From: Methanoculleus sediminis | GTDB lineage: Archaea; Halobacteriota; Methanomicrobia; Methanomicrobiales; Methanoculleaceae | DNA: 64,000 bases | NCBI RefSeq assembly: GCF_001017125.1 | Contig: NZ_JXOJ01000008.1 | Location: 163,033-227,032, forward strand | Reading direction: 5' to 3' | Shown: positions 15,882-24,051 of the stretch, piece after piece | Numbering within the stretch: position 1 is the stretch's first letter | How the letters are laid out: each line of letters starts with the position of its first letter | Program-made: the position numbers and the translations under genes | The notes under the pieces: model-generated | Database searches by the model: none | What the model was told of the DNA's origin: nothing | Seen by the model: the letters and a program-made list of their open reading frames with translations, nothing else

Positions 15882-16804
15882 GCCCCACCCTCCGCCCTGC
15901 CGACGTGTTCGAGATAGATCTCCTCAAGCGACCGGGACGACCGGCGGACCTCCTCGATCCGGAACCCCGCCCCGACGAGGGCCGCGACGAGGTCGGGTGT
16001 CGCGCCCGGGTCGGCGAGGGTGCAACGGAGGCGGTCGCCGTCCGCGTCGCACTCCGTAACGTACGGGAGGGGTCCCACGACCTCGCACGCGCGGTCGCCG
16101 GCACCGGCAAGCGCGACCGTCACGGCAGGGCGGCCGGATGCCGTGGTGAGGTTCTCTACCGAGTCGAAGGCACGGATCCTGCCCTCGGCGAGGATCGCGA
16201 CCGTGGAGCAGATCCGCTGAACCTCGTCGAGGTGGTGGGAGTTCAGGAACACGGTCATCTCCTCACGCCGGGAGAGTTCGACGATGAGGTCGCGGACCAT
16301 CCGCTGCGCCCCGGGGTCGAGGCCGGAGGAGGGTTCGTCGAGGAAGACGACCTCGGGCCGGTGGAGAATGGCCCGGGCGATCCCGAGCTTCCGCTTCATG
16401 CCGGTCGAGAACGTCCCGACCGGGTCGTCCCGTCGGTCGGTGAGACCGACGAGCGCGAGGAGTTCGTCGATCCTCTCCACAGGCTCTTCGATGCCGTAGA
16501 GCCCGGCGTAGTAGGCCAGGTTGTCCGCGGCGCTCATCCGGTCGGAGAGACCGTTGTTCTCGAAGAGCACCCCGACCCGCGCCCGCGCATCGTCATCCGC
16601 GGCAAGGTCCCGGCCGAGAACCCGGACCTCGCCCGCGCCGGGGGCGAGCAGGCCGAGCAGGATCCGGATGGTCGTGGTCTTCCCGGCGCCGTTCGGGCCG
16701 AGGTAGCCGAAGATCTCGCCGTGCCCGACGGCGAACGAGACGTCGCGAAGGATCTCGCGGCCGTCGAACGACCGCGAAAGCCCCCTGACCTCGACGGCGT
16801 TCAC
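15878..16804 (-). CDS. ABC-2 type exporter, ATP-binding subunit
   Basis: This 308-residue ATPase has Walker A GPNGAGKTT, signature FSTGMKRKL, Walker B VVFLDEPSSGLDP and the switch histidine in NSHHLDEV. The C-terminal 90 residues after the ATPase core (AVTVALAGAGDRACEV...) form the domain often seen in ABC-2/NatA-type exporters. GTG 16804 is chosen because GGGAGGAGG lies about eight bases upstream and the conserved N-terminus begins there; the longer in-frame extension to 16969 looks non-coding. Confidence 0.87.
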   Translation of the reverse strand: MNAVEVRGLSRSFDGREILRDVSFAVGHGEIFGYLGPNGAGKTTTIRILLGLLAPGAGEVRVLGRDLAADDDARARVGVLFENNGLSDRMSAADNLAYYAGLYGIEEPVERIDELLALVGLTDRRDDPVGTFSTGMKRKLGIARAILHRPEVVFLDEPSSGLDPGAQRMVRDLIVELSRREEMTVFLNSHHLDEVQRICSTVAILAEGRIRAFDSVENLTTASGRPAVTVALAGAGDRACEVVGPLPYVTECDADGDRLRCTLADPGATPDLVAALVGAGFRIEEVRRSSRSLEEIYLEHVGRAEGGA

Positions 16805-17198
16805 GCCCGCCCCCTCCTCCCGCACCGCACGGCACAGGGCCGGGAGAGGGCGGGACGGATACAGGATCCAGCCGCATGACTGGGTGAAAGCATACCGATC
16901 AATTCCCGGCCACGGGGCATCAATCCATCGGTTTGTGCGGAAACGACCATGAGATTGCGCCGGAACCATATCCTGTAGGGTAGGGGAGGTCGGAGAAGGA
17001 GCGCATCTGAAGTTTCACCCGGCTCTTCTCCCTCGCATTGCCGCGAAGAACCCGAGATGAACCGGACACGCCTTCCCACCGGCTATCCCCACACACTGCC
17101 CCCGCCCCGCAGGAAGGGGGAGGAGCGTGAAGCGCGGGTGGGGTGGGGGCTACAGTTATCCGCGGCAGGTGGAGACAGGGGAGGGGGGATGCTCCCCT

Positions 17199-17451
17199 TC
17201 GCACCTATCGGTGCTCAAGCTCGCTTCGCTCGCACTTCCCACCTGACGGTGGTCGAGCTCCGGTTCTACGAACCATCGCACTCGCACCTCCGGTGCTCAA
17301 GCTCGCTACGCTCGCACTCCGCACCCTTCGGGTGCTCATGCTCCTGCCGTTCCGGCAGTCGCACCCTCCGGCCAGTCGCACTCCCCGTCAGCCCCTCAAA
17401 GAACTTCGTTCTTCTCATGCTCCTGCCCTTCGGCCAGTCGCACTCCCCCAA
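17199..17451 (-). repeat. Array of alternating mini-hairpins with conserved linkers
   Basis: The gap 16,805-17,851 has no recognisable gene; its centre is this array. Read on the reverse strand, about six units follow the pattern GAG - hairpin - CGNAGTGCGA - hairpin - GGAGCNT. Stems change from unit to unit but stay paired: CACC/GGTG, CACCC/GGGTG, GAAC/GTTC, GGTTC/GAACC, TGCC/GGCA and GCTCGC/GCGAGC. Loops are nearly all GNA (GAA, GTA, GGA). This preserved pairing with changing sequence argues for selected or self-propagating structure rather than chance. Confidence 0.7.
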
Positions 17452-17481
17452 TGGTGATACCCCCACGAAAGCCGTATCCGG
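17452..17481 (-). repeat. Element end attached to the hairpin array
   Basis: On the reverse strand ATACGGCTTTCGTGGGGGTA runs into TCACCATTGGGGGAG. This matches the ends of the element at 62,630-62,823 (GTATCGCC... and CTATCGCCATTGGGGAG), including the next 25 bases of hairpin. Confidence 0.55.
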
Positions 17482-17521
17482 GAGGGGAGCCATACATCCC
17501 CCTATCTAGAGCCTATCCCCA

Positions 17522-17640
17522 GGCAGTGTACCGTGGGGGTATCGCCATGACTGCCCCCGCCCCAAGGGGCGGGGAACGACTGCTGGAACAGCAGGAGTTT
17601 GAGCACCGAAGGTGCGGAGGAGGAGGCCGAAGGCCGGGTG
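17522..17640 (+). repeat. Hairpin-carrying repeat element, partial copy E2
   Basis: It begins GCAGTGTACCGTGGGGGTAT, matching the left ends at 11,598 and 62,630. It carries a hairpin CCCCGCCCCAAGGGGCGGGG, then CTGCTGGAACAGCAG and GCACCGAAGGTGC with the usual GAG linker. The right end is not clearly recognisable, so this copy seems eroded or truncated. Confidence 0.5.
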
Positions 17641-17851
17641 GGGTTACAACAGATATACCGGATTGGTAGGAGGCTGCAAAGAGGTATCGCCAAACATCCG
17701 GACGCACCGCGCCCCATATCCTCCATCCGGCCCAGACCTTCTCCCGCTGAAATGGGAACAATTATGGAGGCAGAGAGGATATTATCATCATTATAGGCAG
17801 GAACACCCCGTGCTCCACCTCGGGCCGGTCGTTTCGCCAGGAGCCACTACG

Positions 17852-19138
17852 ATGGAGTTCTCTTACGGCATCGACGACCGGCCGCAACCGGCATCGCTCC
17901 TCATCTTCGGCCTGCAATGGCTCGCGGTGAGCGTTCCCCTCGTCCTCATCATCGGCAGGGTGGTTGCCGGGCTCGAGGCCGACGGATCGGCCGTCCCGTA
18001 CCTCCAGAGACTCTTCCTCCTCGTCGGGCTGGTGCTGCTCGCGCAGGTATATCTCGGGCACAGGCTCCCCCTGGTGCTCGGCCCGGCGACGGTGCTCCTT
18101 GTCGGCATCCTTGCAAGCCTCGATGCAGGGTTTCCGGCCATCAATGCGTCGCTGGTGATCGGCGGGCTCCTCCTCGCCGGTCTTGCGGCGACCGGCCTCA
18201 TCGGGCACCTCCAGAGGCTCTTCACCCCCCGGGTGGTCGCGGTCGTCCTCATGCTCATCGCGTTCACCCTCGCACCCACCATCCTCGATCTCATCACGGA
18301 CGGCAGTGCAACGGTCCCGGCGACGCAGACCTTCCTCTTTGCCGCCGGGTTCACCCTCGCTCTCTTCGCCGCACACGGATTTCTTAAAGGCATCTGGCGA
18401 TCGACCCTGGCGCTCTGGGCGATCCTCCTCGGCACCCCGGTTTATATCGTCCTCTTCGGTGCGGTCTCCCTGCCGCCCGCGGATACCGCCCTCGTCGCGC
18501 TGCCTGAAATCCTTCTCGCGCCGCTCGCCGTGCCCGACGCCGGGGTGCTCGCAGCGTTCCTGATCTGCTACCTCGCGCTCGCCACGAACGACCTCGGGTC
18601 AATCCAGTCGGTGGGAAGTCTGCTCAAAGCCGACGGAATGGGGGAACGGGTGAACCGCGGGCTGGCCGTCACCGGTCTCGGGAACGCCCTCGCGGGCATT
18701 ACCGGAGTGATCGGCCCGGTGAACTTCTCGCTCTCCCCGGGCATCATCGCCGCCACCGGGTGCGCGTCCCGGTTCGCCCTCGTCCCGGCCGCGGTCGCAC
18801 TCGGGCTCATGGCCGCATCGCCCCTTGCCATCGGCTACCTGGAGAGTATCCCCGCGCCGGTCATCGGCGTCGTCCTCGCCTACGTCATGGCCGCCCAGAT
18901 TGCAGCGGGGCTCATGCTCGGGCAGGAGAGCGGGGCGGTCGGGACGTTCGACGGAGGGCTGATCGTCGGTATTCCCCTCCTTCTCGGAACGCTGGTGGCC
19001 TTCCTGCCTCCGGAGGTCGCCGCAGGTCTCCCGGCAATGATCCGCCCCCTGCTCACGAACGGCTTTGTCGTGGGCATCGTCACCGTCCTCGGGCTAGAGC
19101 ACATCGTTTACCGGCGGCGACCGCAGGAACGAAGCTGA
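17852..19138 (+). CDS. NCS2-type xanthine/uracil permease family protein
   Basis: A 428-residue polytopic membrane protein with about 12 hydrophobic segments. The pattern of the nucleobase-ascorbate transporter family is present: an ATNDLGSIQSVGSLLKADG loop followed by RGLAVTGLGNALAGITG and GPVNFSLSPGIIAATGCASR, where the substrate-binding re-entrant segments usually lie. It probably imports a purine or uracil by proton or sodium symport. ATG 17852 has CAGGAG about eight bases upstream. The cytosine deaminase at 2.3 kb may be a functional partner, but it is not linked. Confidence 0.82.
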   Translation: MEFSYGIDDRPQPASLLIFGLQWLAVSVPLVLIIGRVVAGLEADGSAVPYLQRLFLLVGLVLLAQVYLGHRLPLVLGPATVLLVGILASLDAGFPAINASLVIGGLLLAGLAATGLIGHLQRLFTPRVVAVVLMLIAFTLAPTILDLITDGSATVPATQTFLFAAGFTLALFAAHGFLKGIWRSTLALWAILLGTPVYIVLFGAVSLPPADTALVALPEILLAPLAVPDAGVLAAFLICYLALATNDLGSIQSVGSLLKADGMGERVNRGLAVTGLGNALAGITGVIGPVNFSLSPGIIAATGCASRFALVPAAVALGLMAASPLAIGYLESIPAPVIGVVLAYVMAAQIAAGLMLGQESGAVGTFDGGLIVGIPLLLGTLVAFLPPEVAAGLPAMIRPLLTNGFVVGIVTVLGLEHIVYRRRPQERS

Positions 19139-19268
19139 ACGGATGCGCTCTTGTATCGCCTCCCGTTTCCCGCGACTCGAAGTGAGAGAGAATATCACCG
19201 GATAACCGCAAATGCGGCATGAATTTTGGACAGGCGACCTGGAGAAAGACATAACATAAAGAGAACGG

Positions 19269-19339
19269 TAGGAAACCGAGATTCGAACGAACGATCACCC
19301 GGTAATCTGCCGGGTGCACCACCTGTTCAAACAACTCCT
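19269..19339 (-). pseudogene. Decayed tRNA-Ile(GAT) copy
   Basis: The reverse strand keeps the anticodon stem CCCGG/CCGGG with loop CAGATTA, the TTCGAAT T-loop and the GTGGTGCACCCGG segment of the intact tRNA-Ile that lies 25 bases away. The invariant U33 is changed to A, position 37 is T instead of A, and the acceptor and T stems no longer pair fully. It is therefore a tandem duplicate that can no longer work as a normal tRNA. Confidence 0.7.
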
Positions 19340-19364
19340 GGAAGTTACGTAAAATGAGGAACGA

Positions 19365-19437
19365 TGGGCCCGATGCGATTCGAACGCACGACCTCCCGGT
19401 TATCAGCCGGGTGCACCACCAGCTATGCTACGGGCCC
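19365..19437 (-). tRNA. tRNA-Ile (anticodon GAT)
   Basis: The 73-base cloverleaf has acceptor stem GGGCCCG/CGGGCCC and discriminator A. The D-arm contains AGCTGGT, the anticodon stem is CCCGG/CCGGG with loop CTGATAA (anticodon GAT), and the T-arm loop is TTCGAAT. CCA is not encoded. A TATA-like AATATTTGTA lies about 28 bases upstream of the 5' end. Confidence 0.95.
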
Positions 19438-19459
19438 GAAACACCTGTATTAGTGCCTA

Positions 19460-19469
19460 CAAATATTGT
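19460..19469 (-). promoter_or_regulatory. TATA box for tRNA-Ile
   Basis: Reverse-strand ACAATATTTG is centred about 28 bases before the mature tRNA start. A second AT-rich block, AACCTTTAAATTG, sits 15 bases further out, so either could be the real box. Confidence 0.45.
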
Positions 19470-19780
19470 ACAATCTTCAATTTAAAGGTTGTGCAAGGAC
19501 TCTGCTCCTGAATCGTCGGAGAACGGCGCCGGCAAAGAACGGGCAGGGGCAACGGCACGGGGCGAACTCCAGAGATCGGTACCCACCCGGAAAAGGAGCC
19601 GGTTTGCATGGCCGCATCGGGGACGCGATCGCCAATCCTCCCCGGTGAACGATGGTGCGCAAAGATACGGGCCGTCGCGGCTACCCTGCAATACCCGGCG
19701 TTTCGGCACCGGAATGTTCCGGACAGGCATCCAAAGGGCTATGTTGAAAACCGATGATAGAAGTATAGTTGAGTGGAACA
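19470..19780. other. Gap between tRNA-Ile and iorA without a recognised gene
   Basis: About 310 bases. The first 25 hold the outer promoter region of the tRNA. The rest has short open frames on both strands without similarity or ribosome-binding sites. A moderately AT-rich stretch (GATAGAAGTATAGTTGAGTGG, in parts) directly before ATG 19781 may hold the iorA promoter and ribosome-binding site. Confidence 0.4.
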
Positions 19781-21550
19781 ATGGCAATACGATACCTACT
19801 CGGAAACGAGGGCATCGCTCACGCATGCCTGGAGGCAAACATCGACTTTGCCAGCGGCTATCCCGGCACGCCGTCCTCCGAAGTGATCGACGTCCTCCGG
19901 GTGCAGAAGGAGCGGCCCTTCACCGTGGAGTGGTCCACGAACGAGAAGGTCGCCTTCGAGAACGCGCTCGCCGCCGCCTGGTGCGGGGTTCGCGCGCTCT
20001 GCACCATGAAGCACGTCGGGCTGAACGTGGCGGCCGATCCCCTGATGACGAGCGCATACACCGGGGTGACCGGCGGGTTCGTCATCCTCTCCGCCGACGA
20101 CCCCTTCGCGCACAGCTCCCAGAACGAGCAGGATACCCGGCGCTACGCGCACTTCGCCCGGCTCCCCTGCCTCGACCCGGCATCGGTTCAGGAGGCGCAC
20201 GACATGATACGGGACGCCTTCTCCCTCTCCGAGGAGTTCGGCCTGCCGGTGATCTTCCGCCCCACCACCCGGATCTGCCACTCGAAGGGCGACGTCGACC
20301 TCGGTGAGATCGGCACCGAGCACCGGGCTGCCGAGTTCCGGCGCGACCCGAAACAGTACGTGGTCATCCCCGCGCACACCCGGGTGCTGCATAAGGTCCT
20401 GAACGAGAAACAACCGGCGCTCAAGAAGCGGCTGGTCGAGCTCGGCTACAACCGCCACACCGTCCGGGGCAGGACCGCCGTCGTCGCGAGCGGTGTCGCC
20501 GCCGCCTACGTCCAGGAGGTGCTCGGCGACGACGTCTCGCTCGCGGTCGTCGGCGCCTACCCGATCGACGAGGAGTGGCTGGCGGACTTCGTCGACCGGC
20601 ATGATAAGGTTCTCGTCGTCGAGGAACTCGACCCGGTCGTCGAGGAGGCGGTGCGCCAGGCGGCGACGAAGACCGAAGTATTCGGTAAGATAGACGGCAC
20701 GGTCCCGTACGAAGGGGAGTTCACCCCGGCGACCGTCGCCGCCGCCCTCGAGAAGGCAGGCATGACACCCACGGTGGTCTTCCCGGCGGCCGCCCCGGTT
20801 CCGGGTGTGCCGCCCCGTCCGCCGATCCTCTGCGCAGGGTGCATGCACCGGCCGACGTTCTATGCCATGCGGAAGGTCTTCCGCGACGGCATCTTCCCGA
20901 GCGACATCGGGTGCTACACCCTCGGGCTCCAGCTCGGCGCGGTGGACACCACCATCTGCATGGGCGCCTCGATCACCGTCGGGAGCGGGATCGCCCGGTC
21001 TGGAGAGGAGCGCCCCGTGATCTCGACCATCGGCGACTCGACGTTCCTGCACACGGGCATACCGGGGCTCTTAAACGCCGTCTACAACGGCGCGGACATG
21101 GTCGTCGTCATCCTGGACAACCGGATCACCGCCATGACCGGCCACCAGCCGAACCCCAACACCGGAATGACCGCCACGGGCGAGGAAAGCACCCCGATAT
21201 CGCTCGACGCGATCTGCCGGTCGTGCGGGGTCTCCTGGGTCGAGACGGTCGACCCCTACGACCTTCCCGTGCTCCTCGACACCTTCCGAAAGGCAAAGGA
21301 GCGCAGGGGCGTCCGCGTGATCATCGCGAAGCAGCCCTGCGTCATCACCGCACGGAAAAGCGGGATCAGGCGCAAGGCCTACACGGTCGACCTTGAGCGG
21401 TGCACGGGCTGCGGCGCCTGCCGGTCGTTCGGCTGCCCGGCGATCGCGTTCGTCGACAAGAACGCGACGATCACCGAACTCTGCGCCGGCTGCGGCGTCT
21501 GCGCGGACATCTGTCCGTCGGGCGCGATCGTCATGGAGGGACGGCGATGA
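19781..21550 (+). CDS. iorA: Indolepyruvate:ferredoxin oxidoreductase, alpha subunit
   Basis: This 589-residue thiamine-diphosphate enzyme subunit converts aryl pyruvates (from Trp, Phe, Tyr) and CoA to aryl-acetyl-CoA with ferredoxin as acceptor, or the reverse for amino-acid synthesis. Order of domains: pyrimidine-binding domain (FASGYPGTPSSEVID), a middle domain, the ThDP-binding domain with GDSTFLHTGIPGLLNAVYNG, and two C-terminal [4Fe-4S] sites, CTGCGACRSFGCP and CAGCGVCADICP. ATG 19781 follows GAGTGG. The stop overlaps iorB as ATGA. Confidence 0.95.
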   Translation: MAIRYLLGNEGIAHACLEANIDFASGYPGTPSSEVIDVLRVQKERPFTVEWSTNEKVAFENALAAAWCGVRALCTMKHVGLNVAADPLMTSAYTGVTGGFVILSADDPFAHSSQNEQDTRRYAHFARLPCLDPASVQEAHDMIRDAFSLSEEFGLPVIFRPTTRICHSKGDVDLGEIGTEHRAAEFRRDPKQYVVIPAHTRVLHKVLNEKQPALKKRLVELGYNRHTVRGRTAVVASGVAAAYVQEVLGDDVSLAVVGAYPIDEEWLADFVDRHDKVLVVEELDPVVEEAVRQAATKTEVFGKIDGTVPYEGEFTPATVAAALEKAGMTPTVVFPAAAPVPGVPPRPPILCAGCMHRPTFYAMRKVFRDGIFPSDIGCYTLGLQLGAVDTTICMGASITVGSGIARSGEERPVISTIGDSTFLHTGIPGLLNAVYNGADMVVVILDNRITAMTGHQPNPNTGMTATGEESTPISLDAICRSCGVSWVETVDPYDLPVLLDTFRKAKERRGVRVIIAKQPCVITARKSGIRRKAYTVDLERCTGCGACRSFGCPAIAFVDKNATITELCAGCGVCADICPSGAIVMEGRR

Positions 21551-22134
21551 AACCCTCGTTCGATATCCTGATCGTCGGTATCGGCGGCCAGGGAACCGTT
21601 CTCGCCTCGAACGTCCTCGGCGAGGCCTGCATCCTCGAGAACCGGACCGTCAGGAGCGCCGAGACCCACGGGATGGCGCAGCGCGGCGGGTCGGTGGAGA
21701 GCCACATCCGCATCGACGGGAAGCACGGTTCCCTGATCGTGCCGGGGACGGCCGATCTTCTCGTCGCCTTCGACCTCCTCGAGGCCCTCCGCTACCGGCA
21801 TTACCTCCCGGCAGGAGGGAAACTGGTCGTGAACCGGAACCTGGTCGTCCCGACGTCGGTCTACCAGCAGGGCATCGACGTCCCCGACGAGGAGAGCATC
21901 CTCGCCGCGCTCGCCGACCTCGACGTCACCTGCATCGACGCCGCGGCCCTCGCAGAGGAGGCGGGGAGCATCCTCTCGCAGAACATCGTGATGCTCGGCG
22001 CAGCGTCGGGCGATATCCCCCTCCGGCCCGAGACCCTCGAAGAGGCGGTGCGGCGGTGCGTGCCGCCAAAGACCGTCGAGGTCAATACCGCGGCCTTCCG
22101 GCTCGGACGGGAGAAGGGCGCCGGCGCGCCCTGA
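21547..22134 (+). CDS. iorB: Indolepyruvate:ferredoxin oxidoreductase, beta subunit
   Basis: This 195-residue gamma-type domain protein begins FDILIVGIGGQGTVLASNVLGEA and contains AETHGMAQRGGSVESHIRI, both typical of the POR gamma/IorB family. It completes the active site with IorA. The four-base overlap with iorA indicates translational coupling. Length is normal for archaeal IorB. Confidence 0.95.
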   Translation: MKPSFDILIVGIGGQGTVLASNVLGEACILENRTVRSAETHGMAQRGGSVESHIRIDGKHGSLIVPGTADLLVAFDLLEALRYRHYLPAGGKLVVNRNLVVPTSVYQQGIDVPDEESILAALADLDVTCIDAAALAEEAGSILSQNIVMLGAASGDIPLRPETLEEAVRRCVPPKTVEVNTAAFRLGREKGAGAP

Positions 22135-22205
22135 TCGGGAGGCTCCCGGGGTTTCCCCGCTCTCCCCATCACTACCGTCAACCGCATCCAGGCGTTTCAT
22201 ATGCC

Positions 22206-22282
22206 CCTTCGCGCCCTTCGCGGCTTCGCGTGAGACCCAATCCGGGTCTCAAAACCTTTGGCTCACGCGAAGATCGCGAAAT
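22206..22282. repeat. Inverted repeat with CTTCGCGTGAG arms, copy 2
   Basis: CTTCGCGTGAG at 22,224-22,234 pairs with CTCACGCGAAG at 22,262-22,272, and an inner GAGACCC/GGGTCTC pair extends the structure. It lies after iorB, where it could act as a transcript-end hairpin. The same arms occur after uspA at 1.26 kb. Confidence 0.55.
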
Positions 22283-22373
22283 AGCGGTATGAAATGTGTA
22301 AAAGTCCTGGAAGACATGAAGCACCTTTTGGCGCCCGCAACCTGTATTACCCATCCTGCCGAGCTGGTATGCC

Positions 22374-23714
22374 ATGAGTGAGCGGGGTAGCGTTGAAGGG
22401 CCTTTAACGGTCGACGATGCCGGACGCGAGCGGCAGCTCGCGTTCTTCAAGAAGCCGGAGGTTCCGGACTACATCCAGAGTCTGGTCGAGTCCTACATCG
22501 GGAAGAAGACCGCCAAGTCCCGGGACGACCCGGTCGTGCTCGACCGGATGCGTAACGCTATCCTTGCCCAGAAGAGCCGGTACTGGAAGGAGAAACGGGT
22601 GAGTTACCGGAAGGCCTACCAGGTTCTCGGCTACCTGGCTTACCACGCGCCTGTCTACCTGGTGCAGTTCGAGCACATCCTCTGGCAGGTCATCAATCAG
22701 GGGCTCGCGAAACCCCGCATGCGCATCCTCGATCTCGGCACCGGCCCTGGAATCGTGCCGCTCGCCGTCATCGACCTTCTCGGACGGATAGGGAGCGGCT
22801 CCGCAGAGGTCTACGCCGTCGAGCAATCGGAGGAGCACCTCGAGGCCTACAACGCCCTCGTCCCGGCCGCCGCCGCGGCGCAGGGGAGCAGGGTGCAGGT
22901 GCATAAGCCCATCCGCGCCGACATCGGGGCGCTCGAAGCCGGGGACCTGCCCGACCGGATAGACCTCATGGTCTTCTCGAACGTCTTGAACGAACTCCGC
23001 CACCTCGATACCGACCGGCGCGCCGACCTCGTCGCGGGTCTTGCCGAACGGCTCGCCCCCGACGGGACGATCGTCGTCGTGGAGCCCGCCGATCTCGCGA
23101 ACTCCACCGCCATGCGGCAGACCGTGCGGGCGATCGCGGATCGCGGCCTTACCGTCTACAGCCCCTGCTCGTTCATCCGGGGAACCGCCTGCAACCCCGC
23201 CCGGTGCTGGGCGTTCGAGCAGAAGGGCGACATCCGGCCGACCCGGCTGATGGAGCGTCTTGCAGCGGGGAAAGACGGCTACCGGTTCATGAACGTCGAT
23301 ATCAAATATTCGTCGGCGCTCCTGCGCAAAGACACGAAGACACAGCACGCCTACCGCGTCCCGCCGGGGGCGAAGTTCGCTCCCCTCTCCCACCTCCGCC
23401 GGCACCTTGATCGGAAGATCAACGTCGTCGCCGCGCTGATGTCGGGGAATCTCGGTGATAACCGGACAAAGGTCTACAAGATCTGTGACGGGACGCCGGC
23501 AGGCCCCACCTACGCCGTCGTCCCGGCGACCCTTCGCGGCACGAACCGCGACGCGCTCGAAGGCCTCCCCTACGGCGAGATCGTCCGGCTCTATGAGGTT
23601 CTCGTCCGGTTCAACCGCGACCACGGCGCATACAACCTGGTCGTCCTGCCGGGGACGCGGATCGAGCCGATCGGGTGTCCGGGGGGAGAGGAGAGCGAAA
23701 CAAGGAGCACCTAG
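22374..23714 (+). CDS. Rsm22/METTL17-like ribosome-associated methyltransferase
   Basis: A 446-residue protein with a Rossmann SAM-binding core (RILDLGTGPGIVPLAVIDLL) at about residues 117-136 and the Rsm22 region DLMVFSNVLNELRHLD. This is followed by a cysteine-bearing block, YSPCSFIRGTACNPARCWAF, and a C-terminal region ending near residue 440. In mitochondria this family binds the small ribosomal subunit during assembly and carries an iron-sulfur cluster; the methylation target is debated. The archaeal role in small-subunit maturation is an inference. It is monocistronic. Confidence 0.78.
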   Translation: MSERGSVEGPLTVDDAGRERQLAFFKKPEVPDYIQSLVESYIGKKTAKSRDDPVVLDRMRNAILAQKSRYWKEKRVSYRKAYQVLGYLAYHAPVYLVQFEHILWQVINQGLAKPRMRILDLGTGPGIVPLAVIDLLGRIGSGSAEVYAVEQSEEHLEAYNALVPAAAAAQGSRVQVHKPIRADIGALEAGDLPDRIDLMVFSNVLNELRHLDTDRRADLVAGLAERLAPDGTIVVVEPADLANSTAMRQTVRAIADRGLTVYSPCSFIRGTACNPARCWAFEQKGDIRPTRLMERLAAGKDGYRFMNVDIKYSSALLRKDTKTQHAYRVPPGAKFAPLSHLRRHLDRKINVVAALMSGNLGDNRTKVYKICDGTPAGPTYAVVPATLRGTNRDALEGLPYGEIVRLYEVLVRFNRDHGAYNLVVLPGTRIEPIGCPGGEESETRST

Positions 23715-23804
23715 GCTCCCGGAGAGGCTCCTACCCCGCCAGATTACAGGGTTTTGTAGGTCAATCCAGTAAGAGGGAGAACTGCGTGCCCTGCTACAAC
23801 TCCC

Positions 23805-23914
23805 ATGCACGGATTTCGAGGGGATATCGCAACCGGGGGAAGGGGCTGACGGGGAGGGGGGAGACCCCCCTCCCCTGTCCCCACCCCCCGTGGCGATACT
23901 CCCACGGTCCACTG
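23805..23914 (-). repeat. Repeat element, short copy E3 (no mini-hairpin array)
   Basis: Within the 337-base gap after the Rsm22-like gene. Read on the reverse strand it begins ACAGTGGACCGTGGGAGTAT and ends GAAATCCGTGCATG, the same ends as E1. Its core is a perfect 11-base stem, GGGGAGGGGGG / CCCCCCTCCCC, around a three-base loop. The flanking CCACGGGGGGTGGGGACA also occurs at 62.8 kb. No gene is visible in the rest of the gap. Confidence 0.6.
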
Positions 23915-24051
23915 TATGGGGCTTTGCTCACGCCCCGCAGGCAGTGCTCCCACAGCAAGCACCCCGATCCCCACAGATCAATACAATTACCGACAACGTC
24001 CCCTGCCGGGGTGCAGAAGAAAGCGCGCCCCACAAACCCCAAAAAAAGATA

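Noticed and set aside
17199..17451. CRISPR array
   Set aside because: Units are not constant repeats with unique spacers of fixed length; it is the linkers that are constant and the hairpin stems that vary, and no cas genes are present.
17612..17851. 80-codon N-terminal extension of the NCS2 permease
   Set aside because: The extension runs through repeat element E2 and reads as low-similarity sequence; CAGGAG before ATG 17852 and the normal family length support the shorter start.
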